Shown in pieces: positions 1 to 6,795 of a stretch of DNA of 64,000 nt. The notes under the pieces are model-generated. The model was not told where the DNA came from. It did not search any database and worked only from the letters and a program-made list of their open reading frames with translations. Numbering within the stretch: the stretch's first letter is position 1; every line of letters starts with the position of its first letter. The position numbers and the translations under genes are program-made. The stretch is from Malaciobacter molluscorum LMG 25693 (GTDB taxonomy: Bacteria > Campylobacterota > Campylobacteria > Campylobacterales > Arcobacteraceae): contig NZ_CP032098.1 in the NCBI RefSeq assembly GCF_003544935.1, positions 558,001 through 622,000 on the forward strand, in the 5' to 3' direction.

Positions 1-429
1 GATGAGTTATTAGAATATGCTCCTTCATTTATGAAAGATAATTTAGAAGATATTTTTGATATTGAAAATGAAAAATTAGTTGAAGTTGAAACTAATCTTA
101 ATGAAGAAATTGTATTAAAAGCTAAAGAGAAGTTTTCTGAAGTGATTGATACACTTAAAAAAGATAAAGTAATAAAATCAACTTTAGAATTAGGTATTTC
201 AACAAATTGTGAAGATATTTTATCTTTACCTCAAGTTGAATCAGAAGATTTATTTTTAGTTAGTAGTGTAAGAAAAGATTATGAAGGTGAAGTTTTAGTA
301 ACTTTTGAAATTGATTCGATTAAATTTGATGTATTTAAAATACAAGAGCATAAATGTCCTAGATGTTGGAAATTTAAATCACAAGCAGAAGATGAATTAT
401 GCCAAAGATGTGAAAGTGTGATAGGATAA
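1..429 (+). CDS. ileS: Isoleucyl-tRNA synthetase, C-terminal part (5' end outside window)
   Basis: The frame is open from base 1, so this is the last 142 residues of a longer protein. The tail ends in a zinc-finger-like segment, CPRCW then CQRC about 17 residues later, which is typical of the C-terminal zinc-binding domain of bacterial IleRS. That domain helps position tRNA(Ile) during charging. The upstream part (DELLEYAPSF) fits the helical anticodon-binding region. It is the first gene of a packed run; the next small ORF starts 2 bases after its stop. The catalytic core is outside the window, so identification rests on the tail alone. A related class I synthetase with the same finger is a remote alternative. 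Confidence 0.85.
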   Translation, partial: DELLEYAPSFMKDNLEDIFDIENEKLVEVETNLNEEIVLKAKEKFSEVIDTLKKDKVIKSTLELGISTNCEDILSLPQVESEDLFLVSSVRKDYEGEVLVTFEIDSIKFDVFKIQEHKCPRCWKFKSQAEDELCQRCESVIG

Positions 430-430
430 G

Positions 431-538
431 ATGTTTTCAGAACCAGTTAGTCTATCTTTCGTATTAAAAACAATAGCAGTAGTATTAATTTTAACTGCTA
501 TTGGTATATATTATGTAAATAAAAAAAGAGGTAATTAA
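431..538 (+). CDS. Small single-pass membrane protein, 35 residues
   Basis: ATG at 431 begins 1 base after the ileS stop codon; the ORF ends 2 bases before the NifU-like gene. The product reads MFSEPVSLSF, then a hydrophobic stretch of about 18 residues (VLKTIAVVLILTAIGIYYV), then the basic tail NKKRGN. That is the layout of a one-helix membrane peptide with the positive end in the cytoplasm. The close fit between two housekeeping genes suggests it is translated in the same operon. No family is recognised. The ribosome site is weak (ATAAG just before ATG, overlapping the ileS end), so translational coupling to ileS is likely. Function unknown. Confidence 0.55.
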   Translation: MFSEPVSLSFVLKTIAVVLILTAIGIYYVNKKRGN

Positions 539-540
539 TT

Positions 541-819
541 ATGATGCCATTTTCAGATGAAGATTTAAAACTTCCTGTAAGTTCTATAATAGAAAGTAAA
601 ATTGCGCCTATGTTAGCACAAGATGGTGGAGCTATTTCATTATTATCAATAAAAAATGGAAAAATATATGTACAATTACAAGGTGCATGTGTAGGATGTA
701 GTTCAAGTGGAAGCACTTTGAAATATGTAGTGGAAAAAGAGTTACAAGCTTCAATTCACCCAGATTTAGTTATTGTAAATGTGCCACAAGGTATGGAAAA
801 TAAACTAGAGGAACTTTAA
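541..819 (+). CDS. NifU-like C-terminal domain protein (Fe-S cluster scaffold, Nfu type)
   Basis: The product has 92 residues and consists of a single Nfu domain. The family hallmarks are visible: an N-terminal helix with LAQDGGAISLL, then the paired cysteines in GACVGCSSS (CxxC), which in dimers hold a bridging 4Fe-4S cluster, then a helix and a short strand. Nfu proteins carry or deliver Fe-S clusters to apo-enzymes in the cytoplasm. The ribosome site is AGAGG just upstream, and two ATG codons (541, 544) are possible starts. Its stop overlaps the start of the next gene (TAATG), implying coupled translation. It lacks the U-type N-terminal scaffold of full NifU. Confidence 0.85.
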   Translation: MMPFSDEDLKLPVSSIIESKIAPMLAQDGGAISLLSIKNGKIYVQLQGACVGCSSSGSTLKYVVEKELQASIHPDLVIVNVPQGMENKLEEL

Positions 820-1412
820 TGATAAATGAAAGAAGATTATTGAATGAAGCAAATTCATATTTTTTAAATAAAGAGTATGACAAAGCACTATTTATTTATT
901 CTCAACTTTCTTCTTTATTCCCTAAAAAAGAAGAGTATAAAGTATATTCTCTTTTTTGTGATATTGCAACAGAAGATGAACAAAAAGCATTATCACTATA
1001 TGATTATTTTTGTGTTGCTGTAGAAGAAGATAAAGATGCAGCAATTTCTTATGTAGAGCAAGCAATAAATGCTTATGATGGTGATATAGATAATATGATG
1101 AATCTATTATATGATATTACAGAAACAAGTGTAGAAACATTAGATGCAATTAAATATGAAGATTTTATACAATTAGTAGAATCAAGAGGATCTTTTAGAG
1201 TTGCTTTTGAGGATATTATGTTTTCTACAAAAGTAGCTATTGAAACAAAAGAAGATTTTTTTGATTTTGTTTCTAAATTAATTGATAATGGATTTAATAC
1301 TACTGCATATAGCTATTTAGATGGTTTTAATGAGTACTTTAGTTATGATAAAAAATTAGAAGAGCTATATAAAAAATTAGAAGAGAAAAACATTGTTAAT
1401 AACCATAAATAA
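819..1412 (+). CDS. TPR-like helical protein of unknown function
   Basis: The product has 197 residues and no signal peptide. The start overlaps the previous stop by one base. The N-terminal 45 residues (LLNEANSYFLNKEYDKALFI) have the spacing of a tetratricopeptide helix pair, and the rest is acidic and predicted helical, with repeats of alternating charged and aromatic residues. TPR proteins usually mediate protein contacts. The position between nfu and murE, with overlaps at both ends, makes it part of the same transcription unit, but this says little about its role. The last 20 bases overlap the TTG start proposed for murE. Confidence 0.6.
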   Translation: MINERRLLNEANSYFLNKEYDKALFIYSQLSSLFPKKEEYKVYSLFCDIATEDEQKALSLYDYFCVAVEEDKDAAISYVEQAINAYDGDIDNMMNLLYDITETSVETLDAIKYEDFIQLVESRGSFRVAFEDIMFSTKVAIETKEDFFDFVSKLIDNGFNTTAYSYLDGFNEYFSYDKKLEELYKKLEEKNIVNNHK

Positions 1413-2676
1413 TAAAAAATTTACAGATAATTCAAAAGAAGCAAATAATGAAGTTGCTTTTGTCTATTCAGCTCAAAATGAAAAATTTTGTGATGATGCA
1501 AAAAATAATGGATGTAATGAATTAATTGCTTCTGAAAACTTAAAAGACTATGTTGATTTTTCAAAAATTAAAGTAATTGGAATTACAGGTACAAATGGAA
1601 AAACTACAACAGCAGCTGCTATTTATTCTATTTTATTAGATTTAGGATATAAAGTTGCACTTCAAGGAACAAGAGGTTTTTTTATAAATGATAAAAAAAT
1701 AGAAGATTATACATTGACTACACCTGTACAACTGGCCAACTTTGAACATATACAAAAAGCAATAGATAATCAATGTGATTTTTTTGTAACTGAAGTTAGT
1801 TCACATGCAATTCAACAAAAAAGAATTGAAGGAATTGATTTTGAGTTAAAAGTACATACAAATATTACAAGAGATCATTTAGATTATCATAAAACAATTC
1901 AAGAATATATAAATGTTAAAAATTCATTTTTTAATGATGAAACAAAAAAATTAATTAATAGAGATGATAAAATTGTAAAATTTAATACAAAAAATGCATA
2001 TACTTACTCTTTAGATAATCCTTCAACATATAAAGTTGGAGCATATTCTTTTAAAAATGGTATGAATGTAATGTTTTCAAATATAGAAAAAATGCACTCT
2101 TTTTCATCTTTGATGATGGGAATATTTAATATTTATAATCTAATGGCAGCGATTGCTTCTGTACACTTAACAACAAATAGAAATCTTGATGAAATTTGTG
2201 AAGTTGTAGAAAACTTTGCAGGAGTTAGTGGAAGAATGGAAGTAGTAAGTAATAATCCACTTATTATTATAGATTTTGCTCATACTCCAGATGGAATGAA
2301 AGAGGTTTATGAAAGTTTTAATCATAAAGATATAATTACAGTATTTGGAGCAGGGGGGAATAGAGATAAAGAAAAAAGACCACTTATGGGACAAATTGCT
2401 GCAAAATATGCAAAACAAATAATTGTTACCTCTGATAATCCAAGATTTGAAGATCCAGATTTAATAATTGAAGATATTTGTACTGGAATAAAAGATAAAT
2501 CAAATCTTTTAATTGAAGTAAATAGAAAAGAGGCTATTAAAAAAGCTATAGAACAAGCTAAAAAAAATGAAAATAGTGTTCTTTTGATATTAGGTAAAGG
2601 AGATGAACCTTACCAAATAATTTATGATAAAAAACTTCCTTTGATTGATAAAGATGAGGTATTAAAGCATATTTAG
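1393..2676 (+). CDS. murE: UDP-N-acetylmuramoyl-tripeptide synthetase, meso-diaminopimelate type
   Basis: MurE adds the third residue of the peptidoglycan stem peptide in the cytoplasm. The 427-residue product shows the Mur-ligase ATP loop ITGTNGKTTT, the central region with TEVSSHAIQQKR (carbamylated-lysine area) and the C-terminal motif TSDNPRFEDP. The DNPR tetrad is the signature of enzymes that use meso-diaminopimelate rather than lysine. It is shorter than the common 480-500 residues because the N-terminal UDP-binding domain is compact, as in other Campylobacterota. The start is TTG at 1393, inside the 3' end of the previous gene; no ATG gives a full N-terminus. The gene converges with the broken minus-strand gene, with overlapping stops. 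Confidence 0.93.
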   Translation: MLITINNKKFTDNSKEANNEVAFVYSAQNEKFCDDAKNNGCNELIASENLKDYVDFSKIKVIGITGTNGKTTTAAAIYSILLDLGYKVALQGTRGFFINDKKIEDYTLTTPVQLANFEHIQKAIDNQCDFFVTEVSSHAIQQKRIEGIDFELKVHTNITRDHLDYHKTIQEYINVKNSFFNDETKKLINRDDKIVKFNTKNAYTYSLDNPSTYKVGAYSFKNGMNVMFSNIEKMHSFSSLMMGIFNIYNLMAAIASVHLTTNRNLDEICEVVENFAGVSGRMEVVSNNPLIIIDFAHTPDGMKEVYESFNHKDIITVFGAGGNRDKEKRPLMGQIAAKYAKQIIVTSDNPRFEDPDLIIEDICTGIKDKSNLLIEVNRKEAIKKAIEQAKKNENSVLLILGKGDEPYQIIYDKKLPLIDKDEVLKHI

Positions 2677-2688
2677 TTTTTATATGCT
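2666..2688. terminator. Hairpin across the two convergent stop codons after murE
   Basis: AGCATAT (2666-2672) pairs with ATATGCT (2682-2688) around a 9-base loop. Both the murE stop and the stop of the minus-strand gene lie in the stem-loop. The loop contains a T5 run, but no long T tract follows on either side, so it is at best a weak two-way terminator. Confidence 0.35.
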
Positions 2689-3397
2689 CTAATAATAATA
2701 CCTTTATTTGATTCTTTAGAAATTATATTATAATTTACAGGAGTTAAGATTATATTCTTATCTCCTATAATTTCTTTTATTACCCAAAAAGCTTCTACAA
2801 CTCTATCTCTTGAAATACCATTTATTATATATTTCTGTATTTGTTCTTTTTTTGAATATTCTTTTGCTTTATTTATGTCTTTTTCTCCCACAATACCAAT
2901 AACTTCAAATCTAACAGATGAGTTGATGTTATTTTCAATAAATTCTTTAATTTTTTTATTACAATTAATTGTGGGCTTTTTTTGGAAAGTATCATAATCA
3001 TAACACTTTATAAGATCAAATTTTTTTGCATTAAATAAAGTTTTTAAATCTTTTTTGTTTGTAAGATTATCTTCTTCCCTTTTTAATGAATTTTTATCAC
3101 TAATTTTCTTTTCAACTATATCTTTTATTTTAGGAGTTATTTTAATATCAATTTTTTCTTTTTTATCAATTTGTTGTTTTTTTAAATTAGTTGAAACAAA
3201 TATATATGTAATAAAAGATATAACAATTAATGTAAAGAGTGTAATTAGTATATAGAAAAGTTTTTTTGTTTATTCTTTTTTGATTGTTTTATTAACTCTT
3301 GTTTTTGTTTCTCTTCATTTAGTTTTAGCTGAATACTTTCTTTACTCATATTTTTATTTAACACTTCTCTTAATTGTTCTTTTTTTTCATCATACAT
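2673..3397 (-). pseudogene. Frameshifted gene for a one-helix membrane-anchored protein
   Basis: ATG at 3397 has a plausible ribosome site (AAAGG) and opens a lysine/glutamate-rich helical N-terminus of about 45 residues, which stops early at SIY*. From 3269 another frame is open: KKLFYILITL, then a hydrophobic helix (about 20 residues), then about 180 residues of Lys-rich extracytoplasmic sequence ending IIIRAYKN. The frames join perfectly if the A7 tract (T7 on the plus strand, 3261-3267) had eight A's, giving a 240-residue protein: cytoplasmic coiled region, one membrane span, periplasmic domain. This is either a decayed gene, a slip-strand (phase-variable) site or a sequencing error. GTG at 2891 could only give the last 72 residues. 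No domain is recognised. Confidence 0.65.
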
Positions 3398-3473
3398 AAA
3401 ATAAAACCTTTATTTCTAATTCTTACTATTGTATAAAATAATAAATATTTTTGATAATTAAAATTAATTTAAC

Positions 3474-3971
3474 TTACTTATTAGATAGTAGCTTGACAAT
3501 TCTTGATTCTAACTGACATGCGACCCACATTATCCCTTCTTCAATTAAACTAATATCTTCATTAGGATCCTTCGTTTTATGGTTTTGCCAAATTCTTGGA
3601 TTATCTAATCCTCCAATGATTAATTTAATTTGATTGAAATTTGAGTGAAGTTCACAATTATAATTAAGAGTTTCACCTATTTTTCTCCATCGTTTTTTAT
3701 GTATTCCATCTCCAATAATTAAAACTGGTTCAAATAGTCTTCCACTTGAAATTATAGATTCTATAGGAGATTTAAGATTTCCTATATATTTAAATACTTC
3801 TATTAGTATTCCTGAACCTTTTAAATCTTTTATAATTCGAAGAAAACAAAAATTCTGCCTATCTTCTTCAAATTTATATCTAAAATAACTTTTATTACTC
3901 ATATCATGACTTAAAAATAAAGGAATAAAATAAATATCTCCTTCATTAACTGTTAATGTTTTTTTACTCAT
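3474..3971 (-). CDS. Imm26-like immunity protein
   Basis: The product has 165 residues and no signal or membrane segment. The N-terminus TLTVNEGDIYFIPLFL matches the opening of the Imm26 family (GD-I-F-x-I-PL followed by a beta-rich domain), known from polymorphic-toxin loci, where these cytoplasmic proteins neutralise a partner toxin. The start overlaps the preceding gene by 4 bases (ATGA), so the two are translated together. No cognate toxin gene is intact next to it; the nearest toxin material is the Rhs fragment around 6000. The family assignment comes from the short N-terminal motif and the neighbourhood and is moderately sure. Confidence 0.6.
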   Translation of the reverse strand: MSKKTLTVNEGDIYFIPLFLSHDMSNKSYFRYKFEEDRQNFCFLRIIKDLKGSGILIEVFKYIGNLKSPIESIISSGRLFEPVLIIGDGIHKKRWRKIGETLNYNCELHSNFNQIKLIIGGLDNPRIWQNHKTKDPNEDISLIEEGIMWVACQLESRIVKLLSNK

Positions 3972-4549
3972 CTTTTTCCTACTTTATAAAGTATTTTTTT
4001 ATATCCTTTTGAAGGTAATTCTACGTCAGGATATAATATTGCTTTTTGTTTATCCCAGTCTATTCCTTCTTTATAATACTTTAAAATACGATCTTTAATT
4101 TCTTTATAATTACCTTGCATTCCAATATATTCATATGAATATATTATATCTTTGTGCATAATTGGATCAAGTATAGGAATTATTACTTCAACATTATTAG
4201 GATCATATACTTTGTCATATTTTATTAATCTTAAACCAGGCATTGAAGTTGATTCTCTTATTTCTTTAGATAAGCTTAATCCTAAAAGTAGTCTAGGTCT
4301 TTTATTTGCTTTAACAACTGAAGTAACATTGTTTGAAAATAATTTTAGAAGTTTATGTTCTGCAACAACTATAGTAAATAATATATTAGTATTATTTAAA
4401 TCTTCACCTTGCCACTCATCTTTATCTTTCAGATTATCAAAGACATCCATTCGACTATCATCTCTTAATTGAGATAATACATACCCTAAATCATCTATTT
4501 TTATAGAAAAAATAGCATTTTCAATTAATTCTTTCTTTTTTATTATCAT
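3968..4549 (-). CDS. Probable immunity-type cytoplasmic protein, family not named
   Basis: The product has 193 residues. The opening FSIKIDDLGYVLSQLR, then DVFDNLKDKDEW, DLNNTNILF, VVAEHKLL and KYYKEGIDWDKQKA, gives a pattern I associate with small single-domain proteins found beside Rhs and other polymorphic toxins. I cannot give it a firm family name. No signal peptide or membrane helix is visible. It overlaps the Imm26-like gene by 4 bases and follows a truncated remnant, so it probably belongs to an immunity-gene array. An alternative is an unrelated accessory protein carried by the same island. Confidence 0.5.
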   Translation of the reverse strand: MIIKKKELIENAIFSIKIDDLGYVLSQLRDDSRMDVFDNLKDKDEWQGEDLNNTNILFTIVVAEHKLLKLFSNNVTSVVKANKRPRLLLGLSLSKEIRESTSMPGLRLIKYDKVYDPNNVEVIIPILDPIMHKDIIYSYEYIGMQGNYKEIKDRILKYYKEGIDWDKQKAILYPDVELPSKGYKKILYKVGKR

Positions 4550-4556
4550 CTATTTC

Positions 4557-4718
4557 CTAGTAATATATTTTTAGTTCCAATTTATCTGATATTATAAAAG
4601 GTTTACTACTTTCATAGGAAGTTAATATTCTTGTTTGTATTAGTAATGATTGGTTCATCATTGTACAATCCAATAACAACTCATTAATCATTCCATAGTT
4701 TGTAGGGAGTATTGCAAA
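4557..4718 (-). pseudogene. Remnant: C-terminal end of a lost protein
   Basis: On the minus strand a frame is open from 4718 to the TAG at 4557-4559, giving FAILPTNYGMINELL, then about 35 beta-rich residues ending in LELKIYY. The only ATG (4691) would give 44 residues and has no clear ribosome site. Its place, a few bases before the next gene's start, and its protein-like composition suggest the tail of a deleted toxin tip or immunity protein. I do not recognise the family. Confidence 0.35.
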
Positions 4719-4756
4719 TTAAGTGTTGAAGTTAAAAGCAGCACTGAATTGCGTTA

Positions 4757-5230
4757 TTATAAAGAACCGAAATGTATTTCCTTTCCAGCCACACCACCAA
4801 AGTCATCATTTATTAAATATTTTGCCATTACTTTATCATTTGATTTGATTAGAGTGAAATGATAATAGACTTCATCTTTCTCCAATATATCAAAATACAA
4901 TTGATATAAACCATCATCTAATTCAAAACTAATATTATGACTTTCTAATGCTGAGGATATTTTTAATGGATATTCCTTGTTATATAAAAAAGGTATAACT
5001 ATTGAACGATGAACATCATCTTTTATAACATGCTTATCTGATATAGATAATATAACTTTTGCTCCAAATGTCTCGTCTGGTATTGGATCAAATGAGACAA
5101 AACCTTCAAATAGTAATGCCCCTTGTTGTATGTTTATATCTCCCCATTGACAATAAGAATCATCATAATTTCTATTTTCTAATCTAACTTGATGATGAGA
5201 TATAAGTAGATCAACTTCATATTTTTTCAT
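4757..5230 (-). CDS. ComJ/NIN-like nuclease inhibitor (immunity protein)
   Basis: The product has 157 residues. The pattern near the N-terminus, LLISHHQVRL then QWGDINIQQGALLFEGFVSF, parallels Bacillus ComJ (NIN), the inhibitor of the DNA-entry nuclease NucA (LSISYHQF, then a W-D motif, then a GA-x-SF strand). The middle (VIPFLY, ISFELDDGLYQLYFDI) also follows ComJ. Here it would act as the immunity protein for a NucA-type DNase toxin tip. Strong support comes from the overlap of its start with the tail of a NucA-like frame (5217-5300). No export signal is seen, as expected for a cytoplasmic antidote. Family assignment is from memory of motifs. Confidence 0.6.
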   Translation of the reverse strand: MKKYEVDLLISHHQVRLENRNYDDSYCQWGDINIQQGALLFEGFVSFDPIPDETFGAKVILSISDKHVIKDDVHRSIVIPFLYNKEYPLKISSALESHNISFELDDGLYQLYFDILEKDEVYYHFTLIKSNDKVMAKYLINDDFGGVAGKEIHFGSL

Positions 5231-5300
5231 ATTCTTTTACCTTAAATAAAATTTTAGTTCCATCTTGTAAATCAGCCAAATATCTACTTACGTTAGAATT
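5217..5300 (-). pseudogene. Remnant: C-terminal end of a NucA-type nuclease toxin tip
   Basis: The minus-strand frame reads SNVSRYLADLQDGTKILFKV followed by KEYEKI and a stop. The ending of Bacillus NucA has the same shape: Asn, a Gly/Ser-rich turn, Val-Gly, then DGTKVLF and a final strand. The stop at 5217-5219 lies 14 bases inside the ComJ-like gene, the usual toxin-immunity overlap. Everything upstream, including the catalytic DEWPM-like part, is missing; the sequence before about 5300 belongs to the next gene. So only the last strand of the toxin survives. Confidence 0.5.
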
Positions 5301-5313
5301 TATAAAAAATAGT

Positions 5314-5901
5314 TTAGTAGCTATGATAAACGTTAAACATGTTATTATTTTCTATACTTTTTAAAAAATCAGTGCAAACGGTACTACTACTCAACTCGAT
5401 AAAACCGAATCCTTGTTCTTCATGAGGATAGATAGCAAAACCTGATTCCATATTTATCAGAAAAAAAACACTCCCAAGGACGCCACCGTGTGTCATCAAC
5501 AATCGGCAAATATCCAAAAAATTATCTTTATCATTGAAGTGTAAACTCAAGCACGAAGCTGTTAGATTACTTTCACCATATAGATATTTTTCAAACTCTT
5601 CTTTCATAGGAAGTAAAAATTTTTGAGCTTTAGCCATCTCATATATTGGGCCATATGTATGAATAATTTTTTCATCATCTTCTCTCTTATCGTCATAAGA
5701 CAAAGCTGATATTACAAACAAATCATCTCGATGAGGAGACAAAAAACGCTCTATTAACTTTATAGATTCTTCGACAATTTCCAGAGAAAAATCACCTGAC
5801 TTTTCAAAATATCCAACCCACCCCTTTGATGAGCTAAAAGAATTAAAATTTAGATAATCCAATGAAATACTATTTACCGTCAGTTTTAATGATTTTTCCA
5901 T
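5314..5901 (-). CDS. Unknown protein, possible immunity protein of the Rhs island
   Basis: The product has 195 residues, no signal peptide and no clear membrane helix. It starts MEKSLKLTVN and has GWVGYFEKSGDFSLEIVEES, an internal acidic region and a glycine-rich turn (THGGVLGSVFFL). I do not recognise the family. It lies between an Rhs core/tip fragment and a NucA-tip remnant, the place where a cognate immunity gene is expected. Its base composition differs from its neighbours: stretches around 5460-5520 and 5380-5420 are far richer in G+C than the surrounding genome, which suggests recent acquisition. The ribosome site is weak. Confidence 0.45.
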   Translation of the reverse strand: MEKSLKLTVNSISLDYLNFNSFSSSKGWVGYFEKSGDFSLEIVEESIKLIERFLSPHRDDLFVISALSYDDKREDDEKIIHTYGPIYEMAKAQKFLLPMKEEFEKYLYGESNLTASCLSLHFNDKDNFLDICRLLMTHGGVLGSVFFLINMESGFAIYPHEEQGFGFIELSSSTVCTDFLKSIENNNMFNVYHSY

Positions 5902-5952
5902 TACTTCTACCTACCGTTATTTTCTTTGTTCTCGTTGGTTGTTTATTTTTAC

Positions 5953-6280
5953 TCAAGCAAACTTTTTACTCACCTGATTTATCACTGTGATTTGTATTAC
6001 TTTTTTCCCCATATTTCTGATTATTCTTATTTTATATGTTTCCTTACTTTTATCGAAATCCTCAGGGTGAGTATCAGGGATTCTAATAGTATCTCCAATC
6101 TCAGCCGAATTTACTTTTTTCTTCGGATTTGATGTATGGTTCTGAGGACATTGCACCCCCCCAACCTTCGCCAAGCCCAACGAATCAATCCACTCCATCG
6201 AGTTATGCATATTTAACAGAACATACAAAGTCAATGGGATTAGTGCTGAGATACTGCCTACTGTTTGCATCGTAGTTGAA
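5953..6280 (-). pseudogene. Rhs core end plus start of a toxin tip, frameshifted remnant
   Basis: Read on the minus strand from 6280, one frame gives FNYDANSRQYLSTNPIDF, which matches the Rhs-core repeat end (RYYDxxxGRYxSxDPIGF). After about 20 codons that frame stops, and a second frame (ATG at 6268-6270) continues with NSMEWIDSLGLAK, matching the universal Rhs core boundary WIDPLGLA. About 65 residues of tip follow (VGGVQCPQNH, then DTIRIPDTHPEDFDKSKE), ending at 5953. So this is the last piece of an Rhs protein with one frameshift between the two motifs. A G7 tract (C7 on plus, 6156-6162) lies exactly at the core/tip junction. Upstream of 6280 the Rhs frame is closed, so the main body is deleted. 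The tip family is not recognised. Confidence 0.65.
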
Positions 6281-6402
6281 CTATCTTTTTATATAATATT
6301 ATCTAAATAAATTTAAATTTATTTAGTAAAAGAAGTAGATTATTTTATGAAAAGTCTATTCTTTTTCAATATATAAGTATAAATATTATGACTCTTCTAT
6401 TA
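6281..6402. other. AT-rich spacer between remnants
   Basis: About 120 bases of very AT-rich DNA between the Rhs remnant and the next remnant. It contains TAAATAAATTTAAATTTATTTA (a near-palindrome around 6303-6324) but no ORF and no clear promoter. Confidence 0.4.
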
Positions 6403-6795
6403 TTAAGATATTTTGAGAAAATTTAAACCATTTAGTTTATTTCCTCTATTTTTAAAATCTTCATTAACAATACTATAACTAGTTTTTTCTTTTACTAAAA
6501 AAACACTTTTATTATCGGTTTTATCTGCATTTATACTAAGTTTCTTTATTCTTATACTTTTAGAATCATCACGAAAAACTTTCTCTTCGACAACAGATTT
6601 TATATCATCCATACATGATAAATGATTTAAAATAATCATCATATAAAAATCATTATTTGAATTACCTTCATTATCAACTATAACAGCCTTAAATAGCTTT
6701 ATATCACTACTTATTAAATGAGAAAATATATCTATAAAATTTTTACTTATTAAAAGTGGACCAATTATAAAGTAACTTTTTATAATGAAATTTTC
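6403..6795 (-). pseudogene. Imm11/DUF1629-like immunity protein lacking its N-terminus
   Basis: The frame is open from immediately after the stop of the VWA gene (6796-6798) to the stop at 6403, with no start codon for the first 51 codons. The first ATG pair, at 6642, leaves only 79 residues. The sequence FIIGPLLISKNFIDIFS, then DFYMMIILNHLSCMDDIKS, resembles the C-terminal half of the Imm11 (MXAN_0049, DUF1629) family, where a strand and helix are followed by a hydrophobic strand and a conserved Cys-x-Asp. It therefore looks like a truncated immunity gene whose 5' half was lost at the edge of the island. A short product from 6642 cannot be excluded. Confidence 0.45.

Noticed and set aside
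3055-3255. 66-residue hydrophobic frame on the plus strand
   Set aside because: It lies opposite the frameshifted minus-strand gene; its Phe/Leu/Ile content is what A/T-rich Lys codons give when read in reverse.
4152-4472. 106-residue plus-strand frame in the island
   Set aside because: Shadow of the 193-residue minus-strand gene, no ribosome site, low-complexity Ser/Leu composition.
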